From positions 1-64,000 of the forward strand of contig NZ_JALRNF010000035.1 in the NCBI RefSeq assembly GCF_030272895.1: 64,000 nt of DNA, read 5' to 3'. Position numbers and translations under genes: made by a program. This DNA is from Pseudomonas sp. BGr12. Lineage in GTDB: Bacteria > Pseudomonadota > Gammaproteobacteria > Pseudomonadales > Pseudomonadaceae. Below the pieces are notes generated by a model. The model saw only the letters and a list, made by a program, of their open reading frames with translations, ran no database searches and had not been told where the DNA came from. Below, in pieces: positions 8,939 through 17,711 of the stretch. Every line of letters starts with the position of its first letter. Within the stretch, counting starts at the first letter, position 1.

Positions 8939-11059
8939 CTACGGCTGTTGCCAGGCAAAAAAGCCTGGAAACTCGCCGGCATCTTCCGCCGTCATCGGAT
9001 ACGCCACCAGAAAGCCTTGCAGGTAGTCGCAGCCATTGGCCTGCAACCAGCGCGCCTGCTCATGGTTTTCCACACCCTCGGCGATGACGCAGATTGCGTA
9101 TTGCCGGCACAGTTCGATCACACAGCGAACCATGGCCGCATCAGCTGCCGAGCCAGGCAGTTTCGCCACCAGTTGCCGGTCGAGCTTGAGGGTATCGATG
9201 GGCAGGTCGCGCAGCATGCGCAACGAGCAGTCACCCGCGCCAAAATCATCCAGGGCGATGCGCACACCCAGGTCGCGCAAGCGGTGCAGCTGTTTCAAGG
9301 CATCGTCGCTGTTGTACATCAGCGATGCCTCGGTGATTTCGACTTCAAGCTGCGCCGGTAGCAGCCCTTGCCCGGCAATCACCCGCTCCAGCTCCTCGAC
9401 CAGGTTGGGCATGGCGAACTGCACCCGGCTCAGGCTGATGCTCAGCACCAGCCCGGCGTCGTAGCGCTCGCTCCAGGCACGGCGCTGTGCTGCACCTTTC
9501 TGGTAGATCCAGCTGGCCAGGCGGGTAATCAGCCGGGCTTCTTCGAGCAAGGGCAGGAACAAGCCGGGCGGTACATCCCCGACACTGGGATGACACCAGC
9601 GCAGCAGCGCTTCGAAGCCACGCAGGCGCCCATCGGCAAACGCCACCTGAGGCTGGTAGACCAGGCTGAACTCGTTGTGCTCGATCGCCCCGCGCACGCT
9701 GTCCTCCAGCATCAACCGCGAGCGCGCCCGGCCGTTCAGGTCCTGGTCGTAGTAGCGATACTGCTGGCGTCCGGACTGCTTGGCCGCATACATCGCGGCA
9801 TCGGCGGCGCGCAGCAGCGCATCGAGGCTGGTGCCGCATTCGGGGTAGGTGGCAATGCCGATGCTGACCCCCAGGGTCACTTCCAGGCCATCGATTTCCT
9901 GGTAGATCGACATCCGCTCGATCAGCCGCTCGGCAAAACGCGCGGCCTGTTCAGGGTATTCGAGGGAGTCGAGCAATGCGGTGAACTCGTCGCCGCCCAT
10001 GCGCGCGAGTATGGCGCAACTGCCCATGCAGTCCTTGAGCTGCTCGGCCACCCAGAACAGCACGCGGTCACCGGCCTCATGGCCGTGGGAGTCGTTGATG
10101 CGCTTGAACCCGTCCAGGTCCAGGAACAGCAAGGCCTGGGGCTTGTCCGAGCGCTCGTGGCGTACCAGTGCACTTTCCGCCGCCTGGTAGAAACCGCGGC
10201 GGTTGAGCAGGCCGGTCAACGGGTCGGTGACAGCCTGGAATTCAAGCTGCTGGTGCAGGCTACGCACCACCGACATGTCCAGCAGCGTGACCACCATCGC
10301 CGGTTGCTCCCCCGGCAACGGCGCACAGGACAACGCCACCGGTACCGGATGCCCGCCTGCCGTACGCAGGACGGCGTCATGCACACGGAAGATCTCCCGG
10401 TCCAGGTAAGCCTGGTAGAACGCCGACTCGGGCCAGGTTTGCGCGCCAGGCGATTGCACGAAGTCCAACAGTCCGGCGCCATGCAAACGTTCAACCGGCG
10501 CATCGAGCAATCTGCAGATGGCCGGGTTGGCGAAGCGGATCGTGCCGTCTTCAGCCACCACCAGAATGCCTTCGGCGGCATTGTCGAGCACCGAGGCATT
10601 GAAGGCCCGTGCGCCTTCAAGGTCGCGGCTCAGGCGCTGCAACGCGCGGCGGTTGCGTTGTTGTTCAAGCAAGGCCTGGACCTTGGGCTTGAGGATCTGC
10701 GGGTCGAACGGCTTGAACAGGTAATCCACCGCCCCACTGGCGTAGCCCTTGAGCACGGCAGCCGGGGACTGTTCGTTGGCGGTGAGGAAAATGATCGGCG
10801 TCAGCCGTGTGCGCTGGCTGCCGCGCATCAGGCGGGCGACTTCGAAACCATCCATGCCCGGCATCTGCACATCCAGCAGCACCAGGTCCACGTCGTGTTC
10901 GAGCAACGCGCTCAGGGCTTCCACCCCGGAGCTTGCGGTAATCACTTGCCAGTCCTGACGGGCCAGCAGGGCACGCATGCTGATCAGGTTTTCCGGGTAA
11001 TCATCAACGACCAGGAGTACCGAGCCGCTGTCGTGGGACGTAGGTTGCGCGCAATCCAT
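8939..11059 (-). CDS. Response regulator with PAS, GGDEF and EAL domains (c-di-GMP)
   Basis: A 706-residue cytosolic protein. Order: receiver domain (about 14-130, VVDDYPENL, acceptor Asp in VLLDVQMPGMDG, KPFD), a PAS-like segment (about 155-270), GGDEF (about 285-440, ARMGGDEFTALL intact) and EAL (about 450-700, GFEALLRW, EITEASLM, LDDFGAGDCSL, KLDRQ, IAEGVEN). It should make or break cyclic di-GMP under control of an unknown kinase; no kinase gene is adjacent. The inhibitory RxxD site before GGDEF is absent (GSCA instead). In the EAL domain the usual metal-binding Asn of the VNLS motif is Ser (SISLS), which may weaken phosphodiesterase activity. A 216-base upstream region separates it from fba. 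Confidence 0.9.
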   Translation of the reverse strand: MDCAQPTSHDSGSVLLVVDDYPENLISMRALLARQDWQVITASSGVEALSALLEHDVDLVLLDVQMPGMDGFEVARLMRGSQRTRLTPIIFLTANEQSPAAVLKGYASGAVDYLFKPFDPQILKPKVQALLEQQRNRRALQRLSRDLEGARAFNASVLDNAAEGILVVAEDGTIRFANPAICRLLDAPVERLHGAGLLDFVQSPGAQTWPESAFYQAYLDREIFRVHDAVLRTAGGHPVPVALSCAPLPGEQPAMVVTLLDMSVVRSLHQQLEFQAVTDPLTGLLNRRGFYQAAESALVRHERSDKPQALLFLDLDGFKRINDSHGHEAGDRVLFWVAEQLKDCMGSCAILARMGGDEFTALLDSLEYPEQAARFAERLIERMSIYQEIDGLEVTLGVSIGIATYPECGTSLDALLRAADAAMYAAKQSGRQQYRYYDQDLNGRARSRLMLEDSVRGAIEHNEFSLVYQPQVAFADGRLRGFEALLRWCHPSVGDVPPGLFLPLLEEARLITRLASWIYQKGAAQRRAWSERYDAGLVLSISLSRVQFAMPNLVEELERVIAGQGLLPAQLEVEITEASLMYNSDDALKQLHRLRDLGVRIALDDFGAGDCSLRMLRDLPIDTLKLDRQLVAKLPGSAADAAMVRCVIELCRQYAICVIAEGVENHEQARWLQANGCDYLQGFLVAYPMTAEDAGEFPGFFAWQQP

Positions 11060-11234
11060 GCTGCTTCTCTTGTGGCACCGACATCGAATTTCTGGGGAAA
11101 TCCGAGCCTAACTCTAGACCCGGCTGCCACAAATCTGAAGTCATCACATTGCCATCACTGGTGGAAACCGTCGCTAGCCGACTAACGGTCTGTCCCATCA
11201 GGCCAGGCACGCCTTCAGTGTGGCGCGCGGACAT

Positions 11235-11263
11235 AAAAAAACCCGCATCCGTGCGGGTTTTTT
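11235..11263 (-). terminator. Rho-independent terminator of fba
   Basis: Stem ACCCGCA/TGCGGGT with loop TCCG, flanked by a run of A on the plus strand (T7 on the transcribed minus strand), 13 bases after the fba stop. It is symmetrical enough to work both ways. Confidence 0.9.
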
Positions 11264-11275
11264 CCAGACAAGGTC

Positions 11276-12340
11276 TTAGTTGACCTTGGCTGCCAGCTCG
11301 CCCTTGGCGTAACGCTGGAACATGCCTTCCAGGGAGATCGGCTTGATCTTCGAGGCGTTGCCGGCAGTGCCGAAGGCTTCGTAACGGGCGATGCACACGT
11401 CACGCATGGCCTTGACGGTTTCAGCGAAGAACTTGCGCGGGTCGAACTCGCTCGGGTTGGTCGCCATCATGCGACGCATGGCACCGGTGGACGCCAGGCG
11501 CAGGTCGGTGTCGATGTTGACCTTGCGTACGCCGTGCTTGATGCCTTCGACGATTTCTTCAACCGGAACGCCGTAGGTTTCCTTGATGTCGCCACCGTAC
11601 TGGTTGATGATCGCCAGCCACTCTTGCGGCACCGAGGAGGAGCCGTGCATCACCAGGTGGGTGTTGGGGATGCGCTTGTGGATTTCCTTGATGCGGTCGA
11701 TCGCCAGCACGTCGCCGGTAGGCGGCTTGGTGAACTTGTAGGCACCGTGGCTGGTACCGATGGCGATGGCCAGGGCGTCGACCTGGGTCTTCTTGACGAA
11801 GTCGGCGGCCTCTTCCGGGTCGGTCAGCATCTGGCTGTGATCCAGCACGCCTTCGGCGCCGATGCCATCTTCTTCACCCGCCATGCCGGTTTCCAGCGAG
11901 CCCAGGCAACCCAGCTCACCTTCAACCGAAACGCCGCAGGCGTGAGCCATGGCCACGGTCTGCTGGGTAACGCGAACGTTGTACTCGTAGTCGGTCGGGG
12001 TCTTGCCGTCTTCGCCCAGCGAGCCGTCCATCATCACCGAGCTGAAGCCCAGCTGGATCGAGCGCTGGCAGACGTCAGGGCTGGTGCCGTGGTCCTGGTG
12101 CATGCACACCGGGATGTGCGGGAACTCTTCGATGGCCGCCAGGATCAGGTGGCGCAGGAACGGGGCACCGGCGTATTTGCGGGCACCGGCCGAGGCCTGG
12201 ACAATCACCGGAGAGTCGGTCTTGTCGGCAGCTTCCATGATGGCGCGCATCTGCTCGAGGTTGTTGACGTTGAAAGCCGGAACGCCGTAGCCGAATTCGG
12301 CGGCGTGGTCCAGCATCTGGCGCATGCTAATGAGTGCCAT
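11276..12340 (-). CDS. fba: Class II fructose-1,6-bisphosphate aldolase
   Basis: Zinc-dependent aldolase that splits fructose 1,6-bisphosphate into dihydroxyacetone phosphate and glyceraldehyde 3-phosphate; in pseudomonads it acts mainly in the gluconeogenic direction. 354 residues, start at [15 protein letters not shown] with a GGGAG-rich Shine-Dalgarno region just upstream. Active-site landmarks: VCMHQDHG (zinc ligand and catalytic Asp region, about 80), GTSHGAYKF (about 207), LVMHGSSSV (about 240) and VNIDTDLR (about 285). It is the last gene of the minus-strand carbon block and has its own terminator. About 100 bases separate it from the MliC-like gene, enough for a separate promoter. Confidence 0.97.
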   Translation of the reverse strand: MALISMRQMLDHAAEFGYGVPAFNVNNLEQMRAIMEAADKTDSPVIVQASAGARKYAGAPFLRHLILAAIEEFPHIPVCMHQDHGTSPDVCQRSIQLGFSSVMMDGSLGEDGKTPTDYEYNVRVTQQTVAMAHACGVSVEGELGCLGSLETGMAGEEDGIGAEGVLDHSQMLTDPEEAADFVKKTQVDALAIAIGTSHGAYKFTKPPTGDVLAIDRIKEIHKRIPNTHLVMHGSSSVPQEWLAIINQYGGDIKETYGVPVEEIVEGIKHGVRKVNIDTDLRLASTGAMRRMMATNPSEFDPRKFFAETVKAMRDVCIARYEAFGTAGNASKIKPISLEGMFQRYAKGELAAKVN

Positions 12341-12440
12341 TGTGTATCTCTCTCCCGACAAGCGTCGTTTTTCGTGCAAGCCTGCCGCAGTGGCGGCTGC
12401 TGTTCAAGTAGTGTGGGCCGCCAACACGCGGCCCGCTCAG

Positions 12441-12773
12441 TCACGGCGCCTTGCAGCTCCGCCCTATCAAATCGTTGGTGGCGGCCCAGTACACCAGGCC
12501 TTCGTCACCCTTGCTGTGGAAGGCCAGCACGCCATCGCTGTACAGCGCACCTGACGCACCCGGCTCGGCCTTGAGGCGGTAGACCTGGTCACCACCCCCC
12601 AGCCGCACATCCACACGGTCCTGATTGTTGTCGACAAAACGCCAGAGCACTTCGACCTGGCTGTCACAGACCCAGCGGGTCCAGTTGTCCGATGGCGCCG
12701 GTGCCGACGCAGGCATCACACTTGCGCATCCACCGAGTACGGCCAGGGCCATCAGGGCCACAACAGCTTTCAT
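12441..12773 (-). CDS. MliC-family lysozyme-inhibitor lipoprotein
   Basis: A 110-residue small protein. The signal peptide MKAVVALMALAVLGGC ends in a lipobox (LGGC), so it should be a lipoprotein. The mature part has the MliC/PliC pattern: WVCDSQVEVLWRF, RLGGGDQVYRLKAEPGASGALYSDGVLAFHSKGDEG and a C-terminal LIGRSCKAP, with the paired cysteines of the small beta-barrel. MliC proteins inhibit c-type lysozyme at the cell surface. A GTG or ATG further upstream would put residues ahead of the signal peptide, so the ATG at 12773 is preferred. It lies between pgk and fba, an unexpected place for a host-defence factor. Confidence 0.82.
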   Translation of the reverse strand: MKAVVALMALAVLGGCASVMPASAPAPSDNWTRWVCDSQVEVLWRFVDNNQDRVDVRLGGGDQVYRLKAEPGASGALYSDGVLAFHSKGDEGLVYWAATNDLIGRSCKAP

Positions 12774-12824
12774 CCAATATCCTCTAGCAGACCACAAACA
12801 CACCGGTAGGTTGCCAACAGCCGA

Positions 12825-13043
12825 TCAAGGGCAACCCTGGGCCCGGCGCTGGTGTTCGTCGTCGTATTTTTCCAGCCCGACCGGGCCGAGCCTTTTGTTG
12901 ATCACCGGTACCGTTTCGGCCTGCCATTCGGACTGATAGCAGCCGCCTTTCGGCGCGCCCGGCTGATCGGCCTCAGGCTCCGGGGTGCTGGAGCAGGCGC
13001 CCAGCATCCCGACCAGGACAAACACAGGCAATCGCTTGACCAT
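12825..13043 (-). CDS. Small hypothetical lipoprotein
   Basis: 72 residues with a lipoprotein signal (MVKRLPVFVLVGMLGACSS; lipobox LGAC). The mature part is short, acidic then basic, with three Cys in total (one in CYQSEW, one at the very end). I do not recognise a domain. It starts 31 bases after the pgk stop and is followed 51 bases later by the MliC-like gene, so the two lipoproteins probably share a transcript with pgk. The reading frame, lipobox and spacing make it a credible gene; no function can be given. Confidence 0.7.
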   Translation of the reverse strand: MVKRLPVFVLVGMLGACSSTPEPEADQPGAPKGGCYQSEWQAETVPVINKRLGPVGLEKYDDEHQRRAQGCP

Positions 13044-13073
13044 CAGGTCACTCCCTTTGCCAGGCGCTGAAAA

Positions 13074-14237
13074 TCAGGCCTTGGCCCGTTGTTCCAGGAC
13101 TTCGACCGCCGGCAGGACCTTGCCCTCGACGAATTCGAGGAACGCACCACCGCCGGTAGAAATGTAGGAGATCTGCTCGGCAACGCCATATTTGTCGATG
13201 GCCGCCAGGGTGTCGCCACCACCGGCGATGGAGAACGCGGCGCTGTCGGCGATGGCCTGGGCCAGCACCTTGGTGCCGTTGCCGAACTGGTCGAACTCGA
13301 ACACACCGACCGGACCGTTCCACAGGATGGTCTTCGACGACTTCAGCAGCTCGGCGAAGTTGGCCGCGGTTTGCGGGCCGATATCCAGGATCATATCGTC
13401 GTCGGCGACATCGGCGACCAGCTTGACGGTGGCGGCGGCGCTTTCAGCGAATTCCTTGGCGACCACGACGTCCACCGGCAGCGGCACGTTGACCTTGGCA
13501 GCGATGGCCTTGGCGGTGTCGATCAGGTCGGCTTCGTACAGCGACTTGCCAACCTTGTGGCCGGCTGCAGCCAGGAAGGTGTTGGCGATACCGCCGCCGA
13601 CGATCAGCAGGTCGCAGATCTGGCTGAGGCTGTTGAGCACGTCCAGCTTGGTCGACACCTTGGAGCCGGCAACGATGGCCGCCATCGGCTTGGCCGGGGC
13701 TTTCAGGGCCTTGCCCAGGGCGTCCAGTTCGGCAGCCAGCAGTGGACCCGCAGCAGCAACCTTGGCGAACTTGGCCACGCCATGGGTGGAGCCTTCGGCG
13801 CGGTGGGCAGTACCGAACGCGTCCATGACGAAGACGTCGCACAGGGCAGCGTATTTCTGCGCCAGCTCGTCGGCGTTTTTCTTCTCGCCCTTGTTGAAGC
13901 GCACGTTCTCGAACAACACAATGTCGCCGGCCTTGACGTCGACACCATCCAGGTAGTCGGCAACCAGCGGTACGTCACGGCCCAGGGCCTTGCTCAGGTA
14001 GTCGGCAACCGGCTTGAGGCTGTTCTCGGCGGAGAACTCACCTTCGGTCGGGCGTCCCAGGTGCGAGCAGACCATCACGGCCGCGCCCTTTTCCAGGGCC
14101 AGCTTGATGGTCGGCAGCGAAGCGAGGATACGCGCATCGCTGGCAACCACACCGTCCTTCACAGGGACGTTGAGGTCTTCGCGGATCAGTACGCGCTTAC
14201 CTTGCAGATCGAGGTCGGTCATCTTCAACACGGTCAT
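13074..14237 (-). CDS. pgk: Phosphoglycerate kinase
   Basis: Glycolytic/gluconeogenic enzyme transferring phosphate between 1,3-bisphosphoglycerate and ADP. 387 residues, the normal bacterial length. Landmarks: [13 protein letters not shown] (about 14-26), [12 protein letters not shown] (about 58), the [11 protein letters not shown] segment (about 195) and the nucleotide loop GGGDTLAAI (about 342). The start ATG is preceded by AAGGAC at about 9 bases and follows the epd stop by only 12 bases, so the two are translated from one transcript in the order tkt-epd-pgk. Confidence 0.97.
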   Translation of the reverse strand: MTVLKMTDLDLQGKRVLIREDLNVPVKDGVVASDARILASLPTIKLALEKGAAVMVCSHLGRPTEGEFSAENSLKPVADYLSKALGRDVPLVADYLDGVDVKAGDIVLFENVRFNKGEKKNADELAQKYAALCDVFVMDAFGTAHRAEGSTHGVAKFAKVAAAGPLLAAELDALGKALKAPAKPMAAIVAGSKVSTKLDVLNSLSQICDLLIVGGGIANTFLAAAGHKVGKSLYEADLIDTAKAIAAKVNVPLPVDVVVAKEFAESAAATVKLVADVADDDMILDIGPQTAANFAELLKSSKTILWNGPVGVFEFDQFGNGTKVLAQAIADSAAFSIAGGGDTLAAIDKYGVAEQISYISTGGGAFLEFVEGKVLPAVEVLEQRAKA

Positions 14238-14249
14238 GAATGCAGTCCT

Positions 14250-15317
14250 TCAGGGCTGTTTACAAGTGGAGCGGGTTTGATTGACGACGTGCAGATAGTG
14301 ATCGGCAACGTCGAGCATACGGTTGGCAAAACCCCATTCGTTGTCGAACCAGGCCAAAAGGTTGACCAGCCGGGGGCCGGAAACGCGGGTCTGGCTGGCA
14401 TCGACGATGGCCGAATGCGGGTCATGGTTGAAATCACAGCTGGCGTGCGGCAGCTCGGTATAGGCCAGCAGCCCCTTGAGCGGTCCGCTCAGGGCCGCGT
14501 CACGCAACACCTGGTTGACCTCGGCCGCCGTGGTGTCACGGGCGGTCTGCAGGGTGATGTCCAGGCACGATACGTTCACCGTCGGCACGCGTACCGCTTT
14601 GGCCTGGATTCGCCCGGCAAGTTCCGGCAACAGGCGTTCGATACCACGGGCAAGCCCGGTGGACACCGGAATCACCGACTGGAACGCCGAACGGGTACGG
14701 CGCAGGTCTTCGTGGTGATAGGCGTCGATGACCGGTTGATCGTTCATCGCCGAGTGGATCGTGGTGATCGACACGTACTCCAGGCCGAACGCCTGGTCCA
14801 GCACCCGCAGCAACGGCACGCCGCAGTTGGTGGTGCAAGAAGCGTTGGAAACCAGGTGCTCGCTACCGTCCAGGCAGTCCTGGTTGATGCCGTAGACCAC
14901 CGTCGCATCGACGTCCGCCTCACTGGCCATGGGCTGGGAAAACAGCACACGGGGTGCGCCGGCTTCGAGAAAGCGCTGGCCATCGGCACGGGTGTGGTAG
15001 GCGCCGGAGCATTCGAGTACCAGGTCGACATCGAGTGCCGCCCAGTCGATCCCTTCCGGGGTGGCACTGCGCAGTACCTTCACGCAGTCGCCGTTGATAT
15101 GCAGACAGTCGCCATCGACCTTCACCTCACCGGGAAAACGCCCGTGGGTGGAGTCGAAGCGTGTCAGGTATTCGATACTGGCCTGATCGGCCAGGTCGTT
15201 CAGTGCGACGATCTCGAAACCCGCTTTCGCCCCCCGTTCAAAGAGTGCGCGCAAGACGCAACGACCGATACGGCCGTAGCCGTTGAGTGCAACTTTGTAA
15301 GGACGCGGTTGGGGCAT
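14250..15317 (-). CDS. epd: Erythrose-4-phosphate dehydrogenase
   Basis: NAD-dependent oxidation of erythrose 4-phosphate to 4-phosphoerythronate, the first step of DXP-independent pyridoxal phosphate synthesis. 355 residues from MPQPRPYKVALNGYGRIGR; upstream in-frame codons are not homologous. It has the GAPDH fold: NAD-binding NGYGRIGRCVLRALF, catalytic Cys in VSNASCTTNC and the His of ITTIHSAMNDQPV. The Epd-type sequence around STHGRFPGEVKVDGDCLHING and its place between tkt and pgk favour Epd over Gap. Its substrate is a transketolase product/reactant, a sensible neighbour for tkt. Confidence 0.93.
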   Translation of the reverse strand: MPQPRPYKVALNGYGRIGRCVLRALFERGAKAGFEIVALNDLADQASIEYLTRFDSTHGRFPGEVKVDGDCLHINGDCVKVLRSATPEGIDWAALDVDLVLECSGAYHTRADGQRFLEAGAPRVLFSQPMASEADVDATVVYGINQDCLDGSEHLVSNASCTTNCGVPLLRVLDQAFGLEYVSITTIHSAMNDQPVIDAYHHEDLRRTRSAFQSVIPVSTGLARGIERLLPELAGRIQAKAVRVPTVNVSCLDITLQTARDTTAAEVNQVLRDAALSGPLKGLLAYTELPHASCDFNHDPHSAIVDASQTRVSGPRLVNLLAWFDNEWGFANRMLDVADHYLHVVNQTRSTCKQP

Positions 15318-15385
15318 GGGATGCTCACGGAACAGAATCGTTATCTGCGACCTGTGGGAACCGGGTCGCCGCCATCGCAGGCTAC

Positions 15386-15429
15386 GCCAGCTCCCACAGG
15401 GATCACCACCAGACCCTGTGGGAGCTGGC
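15386..15429. repeat. Inverted repeat in tkt-epd gap
   Basis: Perfect 16-base arms GCCAGCTCCCACAGGG and CCCTGTGGGAGCTGGC, separated by 12 bases. It is related to, but distinct from, the REP copies ending in CCCGCGAT. A third half-copy (CCTGTGGGAACCGGGTC) lies just before it. As RNA it would form a strong hairpin between tkt and epd, which could stabilise or separate the two messages. Confidence 0.8.
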
Positions 15430-15452
15430 ACAGCCCCCACAGGACAGCAGGA

Positions 15453-17450
15453 TCAGTCTTCCAGCAGCTCTTCAGCAGTACCCAGGATGTTGTCCAGGGT
15501 GAAGCCGAATGCCTCGAACAAGGCAGCCGCCGGGGCCGACTCGCCGTAGGTGGTCATGCCGATGACACGACCTTCGAGGCCGACGTACTTGTACCAGAAG
15601 TCGGCATGGGCCGCTTCGATGGCGATACGCGCGCCGACTTCCAGTGGCAGTACCGACTGCTTGTAGCCAGCGTCCTGGGCATCGAACACGCTGGTCGACG
15701 GCATGGACACCACGCGCACCTTGCGGCCCTGCTCGGTCAGCTTGTCGAACGCCTGGACAGCCAGGCCCACTTCCGAACCGGTGGCGATCAGGATCAGCTC
15801 AGGCTCGCCTGCGCAATCCTTGAGCACATAGCCGCCGCGGCTGATGTTGGCGATCTGGCCGGCATCGCGATCCTGGTGCTGCAGGTTCTGGCGCGAGAAG
15901 ATCAGCGCCGACGGGCCGTCCTTGCGCTCCAGTGCGCACTTCCACGATACCGCCGACTCGACGGCATCGGCCGGACGCCAGGTGTCCAGGTTCGGCGTGC
16001 TGCGCAGGGCAGTCAGCTGCTCGATCGGCTGGTGGGTCGGGCCGTCTTCGCCCAGACCGATGGAGTCGTGGGTGTAGACGTGGATGACGCGCTGCTTCAT
16101 CAGTGCCGACATGCGCACGGCGTTGCGAGCGTATTCCATGAACATCAGGAAGGTCGCGCCGTAAGGCACCAGACCACCGTGCAGGGCCACGCCGTTCATG
16201 ATCGCGGTCATGCCGAACTCGCGCACGCCGTAGTACATGTAGTTGCCGCTGGCGTCTTCAGCGCTGACACCTTTGCAACCTTTCCACAGGGTCAGGTTGG
16301 AGCCGGCGAGGTCGGCCGAACCGCCGAGGAATTCCGGCAGCAGCGGGCCGAAGGCGTTGAGGGTGTTCTGGCTGGCTTTACGGCTGGCGATGGTTTCGCC
16401 CTTGGCCGCGACTTCCGCGATGTAGGCATCGGCCTTGGCGGAGAAGTCAGCTGGCAGCTCGCCGCTCAGGCGACGCTTGAGCTCGCTGGCCAGTTCCGGG
16501 AAGGCGGCGGCGTAGGCAGCGAAACGCTGGTCCCACTCGGCTTCGACGGCCTTGCCGGCTTCCTTGGCGTCCCACTCGGCATAGATGTCGGCCGGGACTT
16601 CGAACGGACCGTGGTTCCAGTTCAGTTCCTTGCGCGCCAGGGCGATTTCGTCGTTGCCCAGTGGAGCACCGTGGCAATCTTCCTTGCCCTGCTTGTTCGG
16701 CGAACCGAAACCGATGATGGTCTTGCAGCAGATCAGGGTCGGACGGTCGCTCTTGCGTGCAGTCTCGATGGCGGTGCGGATCTCGTCGGCGTCATGGCCG
16801 TTGACGTTGCGGATCACCAGCCAGTTGTAGGACTCGAAACGCTTCGGCGTATCGTCGGTGAACCAGCCTTCGACCTCACCGTCGATGGAGATGCCGTTGT
16901 CGTCGTAGAAGGCGACCAGCTTGTTCAGGCCCAGGGTGCCGGCCAGGGAGGCGACTTCGTGGGAAATGCCTTCCATCATGCAACCATCGCCCAGGAACAC
17001 ATAGGTGTTGTGGTCGACGATGTTGTGGCCTTCACGGTTGAACTGGGCGGCCAGCACTTTCTCCGCCAGGGCAAAGCCCACGGCGTTGGCCAGGCCCTGG
17101 CCCAGGGGACCGGTGGTGGTCTCGACGCCCGGGGTGTAGCCGAACTCGGGGTGACCCGGGGTGCGGCTGTGCAGCTGGCGGAAGGCCTTCAGGTCATCGA
17201 TGGTCACATCGTAGCCGGTCAGGTGCAGCAGCGAGTAGATCAGCATCGAGCCATGACCGTTGGACAGCACGAAGCGGTCGCGGTCAGCGAAATTCGGGTT
17301 GCTCGGACTATGTTTCAAATAGTCGCGCCACAGAACTTCGGCTATATCCGCCATGCCCATCGGGGCACCTGGATGCCCACTGTTGGCCTTCTGCACGGCA
17401 TCCATGCTGAGTGCTCGAATGGCGTTGGCACGTTCACGACGGCTCGGCAT
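15453..17450 (-). CDS. tkt: Transketolase
   Basis: Thiamine-diphosphate enzyme of the pentose phosphate pathway moving two-carbon units between sugar phosphates. 665 residues. Landmarks: [19 protein letters not shown] (about 20-38), the ThDP motif [18 protein letters not shown] (about 153), the [39 protein letters not shown] region (about 440-480) and the C-terminal domain starting near 535. The start is set by AGGAGATAAGCG before the ATG. It heads the minus-strand carbon block and is divergent from the ArsR-methyltransferase gene, with a 261-base shared region. Confidence 0.97.
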   Translation of the reverse strand: MPSRRERANAIRALSMDAVQKANSGHPGAPMGMADIAEVLWRDYLKHSPSNPNFADRDRFVLSNGHGSMLIYSLLHLTGYDVTIDDLKAFRQLHSRTPGHPEFGYTPGVETTTGPLGQGLANAVGFALAEKVLAAQFNREGHNIVDHNTYVFLGDGCMMEGISHEVASLAGTLGLNKLVAFYDDNGISIDGEVEGWFTDDTPKRFESYNWLVIRNVNGHDADEIRTAIETARKSDRPTLICCKTIIGFGSPNKQGKEDCHGAPLGNDEIALARKELNWNHGPFEVPADIYAEWDAKEAGKAVEAEWDQRFAAYAAAFPELASELKRRLSGELPADFSAKADAYIAEVAAKGETIASRKASQNTLNAFGPLLPEFLGGSADLAGSNLTLWKGCKGVSAEDASGNYMYYGVREFGMTAIMNGVALHGGLVPYGATFLMFMEYARNAVRMSALMKQRVIHVYTHDSIGLGEDGPTHQPIEQLTALRSTPNLDTWRPADAVESAVSWKCALERKDGPSALIFSRQNLQHQDRDAGQIANISRGGYVLKDCAGEPELILIATGSEVGLAVQAFDKLTEQGRKVRVVSMPSTSVFDAQDAGYKQSVLPLEVGARIAIEAAHADFWYKYVGLEGRVIGMTTYGESAPAAALFEAFGFTLDNILGTAEELLED

Positions 17451-17644
17451 CGCTTATCTCCTGGGGGGGTTGAATAAATTACGAAACGAAAAAAGGCGGC
17501 TATTTTCGCCCAGGCACATGCCCGGGGGCAATGACGGATGGTCGACGCGACATGATTTTCCCGCGAATGGGGCCAGAATCAGACGATAGCCCGGCCAAAC
17601 AGCAGAATCGGTCGACTCTTCAGCGATGCTCCACTCCGCTCATC

Positions 17645-17674
17645 GACCAATATCAAAACTTTTTGATATTGGTC
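17645..17674. promoter_or_regulatory. 14+14 bp palindromic operator
   Basis: Perfect arms GACCAATATCAAAA and TTTTGATATTGGTC with a 2-base spacer. It ends directly against the predicted -35 box of the downstream ArsR-type gene. Dimeric ArsR/SmtB winged-helix proteins bind AT-rich palindromes of this kind, so autoregulation is the natural inference; it could also affect the divergent tkt gene. Confidence 0.8.
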
Positions 17675-17703
17675 TTGCGACACAGGACCACCCTGACTAG
17701 ACT
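17675..17703 (+). promoter_or_regulatory. Candidate sigma-70 promoter of the ArsR-methyltransferase gene
   Basis: -35 TTGCGA (17675-17680), 17-base spacer, -10 TAGACT (17698-17703). The expected transcription start is about 17710, only about two bases before the ATG at 17712, and no Shine-Dalgarno sequence is visible, so the message may be leaderless. Confidence 0.55.
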
Positions 17704-17711
17704 GCCGACCC

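Noticed and set aside
13089..17477. A 1462-codon open frame on the plus strand opposite pgk, epd and tkt
   Set aside because: It is antisense to well-recognised enzymes; long antisense frames are common in GC-rich Pseudomonas DNA. The translation is low in complexity, with no domain and no ribosome site.
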